A DNA stretch of 40,742 bases from the NCBI GenBank assembly GCA_964568675.1, contig CAZMQV010000025.1, positions 1 to 40,742 of the forward strand, written 5' to 3'. The DNA comes from UPXZ01 sp964568675 (GTDB lineage: Bacteria; Bacteroidota; Bacteroidia; Bacteroidales; Paludibacteraceae). The translations under genes and the position numbers were made by a program. Below, in pieces: positions 34,711 to 40,742 of the stretch; positions within the stretch are counted from its first letter, which is position 1, and every line of letters starts with the position of its first letter. The notes under the pieces are model-generated. The model was not told the DNA's origin. It did not search any database and saw nothing but the letters and a program-made list of their open reading frames with translations.

Positions 34711-36129
34711 TTATATCTCAAAAATAACAACATCCAAAGGAGTTATTTCAAAAGACTTTCCGTTTCTCAATGCAAATATATCACTTTTTACCGGACTTGT
34801 ATTTACAACCACTACACAATTACCTCTTTTTTCATCATATTTTATCATGTAATGCATTTTTCGTTGAACTCCTTTCGAGAGCGTTTGAAGCTTAAAAATA
34901 TTATCTCTTTTTTTAAGTTCATCAACAACAGGAATTATCGCATCGAAGATTTTGGATTCTTTAGTTAAATCATTCCAGAATAGCACACCTGTAGCTCCAT
35001 GAACCAACGATGTATAAATCTGACATTTTAAATTACGAACATATTCTTCTATCGATAGAGCATCAGGTTTATCATAACCATTTGAGTCAAAAAACATCCA
35101 AACAGGTTTATCTTCTCCTACACCTGCTTTTATCGCATCAACCGTAACACCTACCAACTCCGGATGTAAATACATAATCTGATATGAATTTAATCCAAAC
35201 ACATCTCCTGATTCTTTATATCCTTTTGCTGTAAGTCTTACATTTTCAAACCAATTATTTTTAAAATCCGACAACTCATTATCATCTTTTATTTTTGTAA
35301 TTGTAGGTAGTTGGGAAAGTGTTTCTCCTTTATGATTATAGTGATAATATCCAATCGAATTTCTCGACAATTTACTTGAAGCATTTAAATTCGGTAGGCT
35401 TTGGGGCTGTTTTCCGAATTTATTCATATATAATGTTTCATATAAAAAAGAATTGGCAATTCCTCCATCACTTCCCAATAAATCAACATAGACCAGCTTG
35501 CCGGGCGTCCTTTTATTTATTTCCTCATATACGGCGTTTGCGGCATTCACTGGCCAACACCAGTTCATAAATCCTGATGCTACTTCATCGAAAGGTGCCC
35601 AAATAAAATCCGATTTTGTTTTGCTCATTTCATCCAAAGCAACATCAATGGATGTATTCAGCGTATTTCTAAACGCCTCTGTTTTCACAGCATTTCTAAT
35701 ATCCCTCATCATGTTAAATGATGGATTACGAATACCTTCTCGATAATAACCTCTTTCTAAAAACCATGGAAATTCTGCCGTTCCTGCTATTTTCACCACA
35801 TCATTCATGTATTTTTTTCCAAATCCCCATTGAAGATAGAAAAGATTGAAGTATTTTATTACTTCTTTGTATCGAAAAAAATTATTTGGGTATTTCTCTG
35901 ACTCCACCTCCACACAATCTTTATTGAAAACATAGCCGGGTATTCCCCAGATACCAATTGCAAAAAAATTTTCAAATTGATTCTCATCAATATTTTTCCT
36001 CATCACCCACCCATCATTTGTTTTCCATTGCCCATCAGATTGTGCTTGAATACCATATACTCCAAAAATCCCACACAACAATAGCATAAAAAACGATAAT
36101 AATGTTCTATTCAAATTAATAGTTCGCAT
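34711..36129 (-). CDS. Secreted TIM-barrel glycoside-hydrolase-like protein
   Basis: A 472-residue protein with a signal peptide (about 1-30; hydrophobic core LLSFFMLLLCGIFGVYG). The following ~370 residues look like a TIM barrel: strands such as FFAIGIWGIP, FNLFYLQWGF, FIWAPFDEVASGF (about 175-187), PVWMFFDSNGY and a late GATGVLFWNDLTK. A small beta domain ends the chain, ending ITPLDVVIFEI. Acidic candidates are Asp181/Glu182. I cannot assign a GH family. Its place between two GT4 genes (14-base overlap with one, 18-base gap to the other) in a synthesis operon suggests glycan trimming or release in the periplasm or at the surface. Confidence 0.68.
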   Translation of the reverse strand: MRTINLNRTLLSFFMLLLCGIFGVYGIQAQSDGQWKTNDGWVMRKNIDENQFENFFAIGIWGIPGYVFNKDCVEVESEKYPNNFFRYKEVIKYFNLFYLQWGFGKKYMNDVVKIAGTAEFPWFLERGYYREGIRNPSFNMMRDIRNAVKTEAFRNTLNTSIDVALDEMSKTKSDFIWAPFDEVASGFMNWCWPVNAANAVYEEINKRTPGKLVYVDLLGSDGGIANSFLYETLYMNKFGKQPQSLPNLNASSKLSRNSIGYYHYNHKGETLSQLPTITKIKDDNELSDFKNNWFENVRLTAKGYKESGDVFGLNSYQIMYLHPELVGVTVDAIKAGVGEDKPVWMFFDSNGYDKPDALSIEEYVRNLKCQIYTSLVHGATGVLFWNDLTKESKIFDAIIPVVDELKKRDNIFKLQTLSKGVQRKMHYMIKYDEKRGNCVVVVNTSPVKSDIFALRNGKSFEITPLDVVIFEI

Positions 36130-37255
36130 CTGTTATTACTTGGTTATATGTTATAGCTAATTGAGTAGCAATAGTTTCGGGGGCAAACTGTTGACGAACA
36201 TTTTCAGCTATATAACGCCTATCATATAAATGATTATTTTTATACATATCGATAAGTGATTTTGTCAACATAGGCACATCATTAGTGGGTATTAATATTC
36301 CATTCTGTTCATTTACAAAATCTTCGGGACCACCACAAGCTGTAGCAATTACCGGCAAACCTGCTGCCATCGCTTCAATATAAACCACACCAAAAGTTTC
36401 ACCACGCGATGCTAACACAAATGAGTCACATTGTTTCATCAATTTTGCAATTTCTTCTCTATTCTGGAATCCTATTAACTCAATACGCGAAGTCAATCCT
36501 CTCTTTTCTATTTCAAGTTGCATCTCATTTCTTAATGGACCATCTCCAACAATCTTTAACGATACATTCTCTGGGAAATTTGCGTCGGCAAATGCATGAA
36601 TTAATAGATCAAAACCCTTGCGATGCAACAAACAACCTACAGAAATAAAAGTAAATGAATCAACGGACTTCGGGGTAATATCAATATAAAATAAAGACGT
36701 ATCAACTATATTGGGAACAACGACAGAATCCACGCCCCAGAAATGTTTTATTTTCGTTGAGAGAAGTGAAGACACCGAAATCAAGCAATTCGCATACGAG
36801 TAGGTTTCTCTTCCTAATTTTAAAAGTTTTTTCGACAAGATTGATTTACTGATATCACTATTATGCTCTGTGATTACTAATGGGATATTGTATCTCTTCT
36901 TTAAAATTACAGACATGTTGGCATAACTTGTGAAATGAGCATGTATCAAATCGGGTTTCCCAAAATGAATTATGATATCTTCATACATCTTTATCAATGC
37001 CATTTTACCAGCAAATATCAATATTTTCTCAGGGAATTTACCTAAAGGAATTGAATAATTAACAATCCGAACTCCTTCCTTTTCATCCCAATACATTCCA
37101 AGCTTTCTACGTCTTCGAATGGATTGCAAATCAATAGACACGAGTAATACATCAAAGCCTAATTGATGAAGCGCTTTTGCTTGGTCAAAAGCAAACACAC
37201 CTCTTAACGAAGTCTTTGTTTGAGGATAGCCTTCACATACTACCAATATCTTCAT
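36116..37255 (-). CDS. Glycosyltransferase, family 4
   Basis: A 379-residue GT-B retaining transferase. The start MKILVVCEGYPQTKTSLRGV is the acceptor-side Rossmann strand and loop. LIHAHFTSYANMSV and VITEHNSD follow, then the donor domain with FISVGCLLHRKGFDLLIHAF, LKIVGDGPLRNEMQ and the E-x7-E motif in RGETFGVVYIEAMAAGLPV. All family marks are present, so it should be active. It overlaps the polymerase gene by 23 bases and the hydrolase-like gene by 14 bases. Confidence 0.9.
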   Translation of the reverse strand: MKILVVCEGYPQTKTSLRGVFAFDQAKALHQLGFDVLLVSIDLQSIRRRRKLGMYWDEKEGVRIVNYSIPLGKFPEKILIFAGKMALIKMYEDIIIHFGKPDLIHAHFTSYANMSVILKKRYNIPLVITEHNSDISKSILSKKLLKLGRETYSYANCLISVSSLLSTKIKHFWGVDSVVVPNIVDTSLFYIDITPKSVDSFTFISVGCLLHRKGFDLLIHAFADANFPENVSLKIVGDGPLRNEMQLEIEKRGLTSRIELIGFQNREEIAKLMKQCDSFVLASRGETFGVVYIEAMAAGLPVIATACGGPEDFVNEQNGILIPTNDVPMLTKSLIDMYKNNHLYDRRYIAENVRQQFAPETIATQLAITYNQVITDANY

Positions 37256-38522
37256 TTTTCAAACTATTAATAAATTCGACATTTTCATTTTCATACTTAT
37301 TAGCTTCAATAGGTTCATAATACGAATCAGCCATAACAAAATACGATGCCAACAAAACCCATACATGCATACTTAACAAATAGGTGCTATCAATGATGTT
37401 GGAAAGCGGAAAAACAGCTAATGAAATTATTATAAACTCACGATTAGCAATATTTGGATTATGTAATCCTAATCTTAATATTTTCAGAAGTAAAATAAGA
37501 AATCCAATAAGAACGAGAAGACCAAACTCCACCCAAATTTCAACAAATATATTATGAGGCGACAAGATGGAGAGATGGTAATTTTTATCCATATACTCTG
37601 TATAGTTACCGATACCAATTCCTAAGAAATTTGTATTCACCAAAGTCTCAATTCCCGACTTGATATTCTCTGTTCGACCAACATCTTCTAAACCATGAGT
37701 AGCAAAACGAGTTAATACAAAACCAAACATTGTATCAAAATGCTGAAGAACATAATACACTGCTACTAAACAAACAAGAACTAAGACGACAACCGATCTT
37801 CCATTCTTAAAATAATAGAGAAAAAATATTGTCAATGCAAGCACGAAAACAAAAATAGCACCACGAGAAGAATTGGATATTATAATATAAAACAAGATCA
37901 ACAATAATACCCAGTTTATAAGCATTGCTACTCTTCGAGTTTCTTTGCTTAGCAAATTAAACAACACAAAAGGAAGAATGTAACACAAAATTGTATTATA
38001 ACCATTCAAATTCCCGTAAGTAACTGAAGCGAAATTTCTTTCGATAATTGCAAATCCAAAGTTCATCAATGAACCCGACTCATAGGTTGACACAGGTAAA
38101 TGAACGTCAAACCATAGCTCATACAAAGCGATTGGAATACTTAACACAAGCACTATGATCCATCCTATCACCACAGAATTTTGAGGCCTGTTTGCTTTGG
38201 TAGCCAACCACAGAAGAACAAAAAAACCAGAGAAATTTACCATCAAATACAATATGTGCTTTAGACTTTCGGATAAGTCAAATGCCCACATCAAAGTAAA
38301 TAACGCATAAACCATCCAAAGCAAAAGAAAGCCAATTTGATAAATATTTTTACCTCTACTTTCTTTACTAAGTATAAAAAAATTTACCATAAAGGGAATG
38401 CAAGCAATTACAAACAAACGAATTGGTTGCGCAGCATCTCCAATCACCCCGAAAATTTGAAGGGCTAAAAAGACTATGATTAAATTATCATATATATTAT
38501 TTTGAGATTTATGAAGTATCAT
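37233..38522 (-). CDS. wzy: O-antigen ligase/polymerase-like protein (Wzy)
   Basis: A polytopic membrane protein of 429 residues with about ten to eleven hydrophobic helices. A long extramembrane loop in the second half, ending in LSILSPHNIFVEIWVEFGLL, fits the Wzy_C/WaaL signature (H-N-x-F); NSSRGAIFVFVLAL gives the other conserved Arg/Gly block. Given the Wzx upstream and the glycosyltransferases downstream, polymerisation of repeat units is the likeliest role, though ligase activity cannot be excluded from sequence. It starts 26 bases after the Wzx gene. Confidence 0.8.
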   Translation of the reverse strand: MILHKSQNNIYDNLIIVFLALQIFGVIGDAAQPIRLFVIACIPFMVNFFILSKESRGKNIYQIGFLLLWMVYALFTLMWAFDLSESLKHILYLMVNFSGFFVLLWLATKANRPQNSVVIGWIIVLVLSIPIALYELWFDVHLPVSTYESGSLMNFGFAIIERNFASVTYGNLNGYNTILCYILPFVLFNLLSKETRRVAMLINWVLLLILFYIIISNSSRGAIFVFVLALTIFFLYYFKNGRSVVVLVLVCLVAVYYVLQHFDTMFGFVLTRFATHGLEDVGRTENIKSGIETLVNTNFLGIGIGNYTEYMDKNYHLSILSPHNIFVEIWVEFGLLVLIGFLILLLKILRLGLHNPNIANREFIIISLAVFPLSNIIDSTYLLSMHVWVLLASYFVMADSYYEPIEANKYENENVEFINSLKNEDIGSM

Positions 38523-38548
38523 TTTAAATTACTGTGTTTACTATTCGT

Positions 38549-40042
38549 TTATTCATCTCTACTTTTGGTACATTCTTTCTTAAATATGCTCACAACTTTA
38601 CGTACAACACTTTGTTCTTTCATCATTCTTTTCAATTCCACGTATTCCGTTGTTTTAAGTAACTCGTACACTATCAGATGTAAAGTTATTAATACGATTA
38701 TCTGCAATATCAACATTAGCAGATATGGGATAACGAGTAATGTAATCAACCATGTTACTGCTGCGACAAAAAATGATACAATAAAAACAGGAAAAATATC
38801 CTTTAATTGCGACCAAGTTCCATAGCCTGCAAGCTCTTTTGAATACCAACTATTACATACAAACTCAAATGCATAATATATAACAGCGGCATACAACATC
38901 GATGCTATATCAAAATACACTCCCACTAATATCACAGGCATGAACATTATCTTTTTAAAAACCTCTAATTTTAACACTAAATCGGAGCGCTTCTTAATAT
39001 TTAGCATATTTAGATTGAGATTCTGCAGTGGATACAAAAAACCGTAAAAGCTCATTATTTGAAGAAATTTTACGGATGGCAACCATTGTTCTCCAACTAA
39101 CAATACAATCAAAGGCTTTGATATTGCTGCCAGACCAAAAACAAGAGCGAATGTAATAATAGAACTAAAGATAATTATTTTACGGTAAACATAACGAAAT
39201 CTTTCATCTTCATCTTGTATAATACTTAAAACCGGCAAACTTACTTTCTGAATTACCATTGTCATATTATTGGTGAAAATAGTATTAAATTGCTCTGCAC
39301 GATTGTATTGTCCTAATTTCTCTGCAGAATGCACTTTGCCTATTACCGCTAAAAACATGTTGCCATAGAGTGTATTCACTAAATTAGCAATCAACACCTT
39401 GGATCCAAACCCAAACAAATCAACAAAGCTATCTTTCGAGAACTCAAATGAAGGACGCCAAGATACAAAAACCCACAGAAATACTGTCAATAATATCTGA
39501 CGGCTTAATTGCTGCACCACCAAACTCCAAACTCCCAATCCCGTAACAGCCATTGTAATTCCCAAAACGCCACTTCCAAGCGACGCAATTAATGAAACCT
39601 TAGCTTGCGTTTTAAAGTCAATTTTTTTAATTAATAATGTCCGGGGAATTATCCCAAAAGCATTAATTATCAACAACAGACTCATCACAGGAAGTATCTT
39701 ATATAGAATAGGTTGAGAAAAAAACTCAGCTATATTTGATGAAAAAATCATCAACAATATCATCAAAAAAACAGAAACAATAAAATTACAAAAGAAAACC
39801 GTATTATAGTCAGTGTTGGTTGAATCCGGTTTCCGAATTAAAGCAGTAACAAAACCTCCGTCAACTATTGTGTTTGACAGATTGATAAATATTGTTATTA
39901 ATCCCAATACACCAAATTCAACGGGAGTTAAGAGTCTTGCTAAAATAATCCCGACAAGAAAAGTTAATCCCGAATTTGCCAAATTATCAATAAGACTCCA
40001 TTTACCACCATTAATTGCTTTACTTTTTATAGATGTATTCAT
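38549..40042 (-). CDS. wzx: Oligosaccharide flippase (Wzx)
   Basis: A 497-residue MOP-superfamily transporter, WzxC-like, that flips lipid-linked repeat units across the inner membrane. The N-terminus KAINGGKWSLIDNLANSGLTF is the polysaccharide synthase signature, followed by ILARLLTPVEFGVLGLITIF; about 12 hydrophobic helices follow. It ends in a basic cytoplasmic tail (VVRKVVSIFKKECTKSRDE). It is the first gene of the leftward locus, with about 90 bases of leader from a weak promoter at 40138-40168. Low G+C matches the downstream cassette. Confidence 0.88.
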   Translation of the reverse strand: MNTSIKSKAINGGKWSLIDNLANSGLTFLVGIILARLLTPVEFGVLGLITIFINLSNTIVDGGFVTALIRKPDSTNTDYNTVFFCNFIVSVFLMILLMIFSSNIAEFFSQPILYKILPVMSLLLIINAFGIIPRTLLIKKIDFKTQAKVSLIASLGSGVLGITMAVTGLGVWSLVVQQLSRQILLTVFLWVFVSWRPSFEFSKDSFVDLFGFGSKVLIANLVNTLYGNMFLAVIGKVHSAEKLGQYNRAEQFNTIFTNNMTMVIQKVSLPVLSIIQDEDERFRYVYRKIIIFSSIITFALVFGLAAISKPLIVLLVGEQWLPSVKFLQIMSFYGFLYPLQNLNLNMLNIKKRSDLVLKLEVFKKIMFMPVILVGVYFDIASMLYAAVIYYAFEFVCNSWYSKELAGYGTWSQLKDIFPVFIVSFFVAAVTWLITLLVIPYLLMLILQIIVLITLHLIVYELLKTTEYVELKRMMKEQSVVRKVVSIFKKECTKSRDE

Positions 40043-40244
40043 TCTTTTAGTCTCATCTTAAAACATCAACATAACATTATAAATTACGATAATCCTACAT
40101 ATAATTATATTAATATTTTAATTTGCAAAATTCTTTACAAATACAATAACTTCGTTTTTGTTAATAAAAAAATTCATACCAACTCAATTATTATAACTGA
40201 TAGGAACTTTATATCTTTTATCCATCATCTTTTTTTAACGCCAA
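40043..40244. other. AT-rich leader region upstream of wzx
   Basis: About 200 bases, strongly AT-rich, with one weak promoter (listed separately) and no gene. I looked for a UpxY/NusG-like regulator or a JUMPstart-type element and see neither in this window. Confidence 0.5.
40138..40168 (-). promoter_or_regulatory. Weak candidate promoter for the polysaccharide operon
   Basis: On the minus strand: TTTA (40165-40168), a 19-base spacer and TGTATTTG (40138-40145), one mismatch from TAnnTTTG. It lies about 95 bases before the wzx start. Other promoters further right are possible. Confidence 0.35.
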
Positions 40245-40268
40245 AAAGCCGGTAAAATTGCCGGCTTT
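40245..40268 (-). terminator. Leftward terminator upstream of wzx
   Basis: AAAGCCGG (40245-40252) and CCGGCTTT (40261-40268) are exact complements with an 8-base loop. Read leftward the stem runs into TTTTT. It would end transcription coming from the right, so wzx needs its own promoter or antitermination. Confidence 0.75.
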
Positions 40269-40335
40269 GATGTTAATGTCATTTATTTATCCCATCGCGA
40301 CGCTTTCTTTCATTTACAAAATTACAAAAAACTTC

Positions 40336-40587
40336 TCATTTATCGCCTTTCGAAATATGGAAGGGGCGCAGGAAGTTGAAAAAAACATCCGACAACATAG
40401 TTTCTCCACCATTAGAAGCGGCAATCACAGCTGCGCCCACTTCGGATTGGCATGAATGAATGTGATTGTAATTAAGCGACACGGCAACCGGCTTTTGCTC
40501 CGGCTTGGAGGCACAAACACAGCTACTTAACGCGGTAATCGACGTATGATTCAGGCAAGAATATAATACCGTAAACCACTGGTTCAC
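40336..40587 (-). CDS. Doubtful small ORF, unknown
   Basis: An 83-codon frame starting with GTG at 40587 and ending 67 bases before a leftward terminator. The composition is not obviously coding, but the second half (VGAAVIAASNGGETMLSDV, FLRPFHISKGDK) looks protein-like. It has five cysteines and no recognisable domain. The frame continues upstream into repeat DNA with stop codons, so it could be the degraded tail of a longer gene. Its G+C content is higher than in the neighbouring polysaccharide genes. Confidence 0.25.
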   Translation of the reverse strand: MNQWFTVLYSCLNHTSITALSSCVCASKPEQKPVAVSLNYNHIHSCQSEVGAAVIAASNGGETMLSDVFFNFLRPFHISKGDK

Positions 40588-40633
40588 TTGTTTACTGTGA
40601 TTCTAACAGCTAACTGGTTTCAAAAATCTGTTA

Positions 40634-40742
40634 GGTGTAGCTACCACCAGGTTTTCAGCCACACCGACTTTGTCGGGCTAACTGATCACCAAGTTTTCAG
40701 GCGCACCGACTTTGTCGGGCTAACTGATCACCAAGTTTTCAA
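40634..40742. repeat. 42-base tandem repeat, cut by the window edge
   Basis: A 38-base block occurs identically at 40662-40699 and 40704-40741, giving a 42-base period; a diverged earlier copy begins near 40634 (GGTGTAGCTACCACCAGGTTTTCAG region). Each period contains the small palindrome CCGACTTTGTCGG. No frame is open through the units on the minus strand (each frame meets a stop in each unit). The array runs off the right edge, so its length is unknown. Confidence 0.85.

Noticed and set aside
40634..40742. CRISPR array
   Set aside because: The units are contiguous 42-base copies with no unique spacers and no cas gene.
1..40742. tRNA or rRNA genes
   Set aside because: I looked through the larger intergenic gaps for cloverleaf patterns and rRNA-like sequence and saw none; I could not run a dedicated tool.

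Overview
The window looks like chromosomal DNA of a member of the Bacteroidales (phylum Bacteroidota). Several things point there: promoter elements of the Bacteroidota type (TTTG, 19-20 bases, TAnnTTTG) before many genes; an acyl-ACP thioesterase inside the ilv operon; a nuclease ending in a type IX secretion sorting domain; a Wzi-like outer-membrane barrel; and a WbuC-type cupin. I cannot name the genus.

Layout. (1) 1-4601, rightward: the end of ilvD, then ilvB, ilvN, an acyl-ACP thioesterase and ilvC (branched-chain amino acid synthesis), closed by terminator hairpins. (2) 4.8-6.5 kb: transaldolase and a small outer-membrane barrel protein. (3) 6.5-7.9 kb, leftward: a nitrilase-type omega-amidase and a PlsC-type acyltransferase, with promoters back to back with (4) a PcrA/UvrD helicase, followed by recA and its terminator. 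(5) 11.7-12.3 kb: a gene-poor stretch with a start-less coding remnant. (6) 12.3-13.4 kb: an SPFH-domain membrane protein and a tiny ribbon-helix-helix protein. (7) 13.5-20.3 kb: a U32 protein, a secreted T9SS nuclease, mtaB, an isolated hisF, and coaE.

(8) 20.4-40.0 kb, all leftward: a Wzx/Wzy-type surface-polysaccharide locus. In transcription order: flippase, polymerase/ligase-like protein, GT4, a secreted hydrolase-like protein, a second GT4, a four-gene deoxysugar cassette (3,4-ketoisomerase, NDP-hexose 2,3-dehydratase, Gfo/Idh reductase, DegT aminotransferase), two GT-A glycosyltransferases, a fused nucleotidylyltransferase-GHMP kinase, gmd and fcl (GDP-L-fucose), a terminator, a WbuC cupin, the initiating sugar transferase with an extra methyltransferase-like domain, and a Wzi-like barrel. 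The stretch of about 27.8-40.2 kb is visibly richer in A+T than either side, which suggests an exchanged serotype cassette between conserved genes.

The predicted flow is: activated sugars (GDP-fucose plus a deoxysugar made from a dTDP-4-keto-6-deoxyglucose supplied from outside the window); lipid-linked assembly by the initiating transferase and four glycosyltransferases; export by Wzx; polymerisation by the Wzy-like protein; and surface display helped by the Wzi-like barrel. The most interesting parts are the 2,3-dehydratase deoxysugar cassette, a G9 tract inside its reductase that could give phase variation, the two unusual fusion proteins, and the secreted hydrolase inside the synthesis operon. 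The last 0.7 kb holds a terminator, a doubtful small ORF and a 42-base tandem repeat cut by the window edge.
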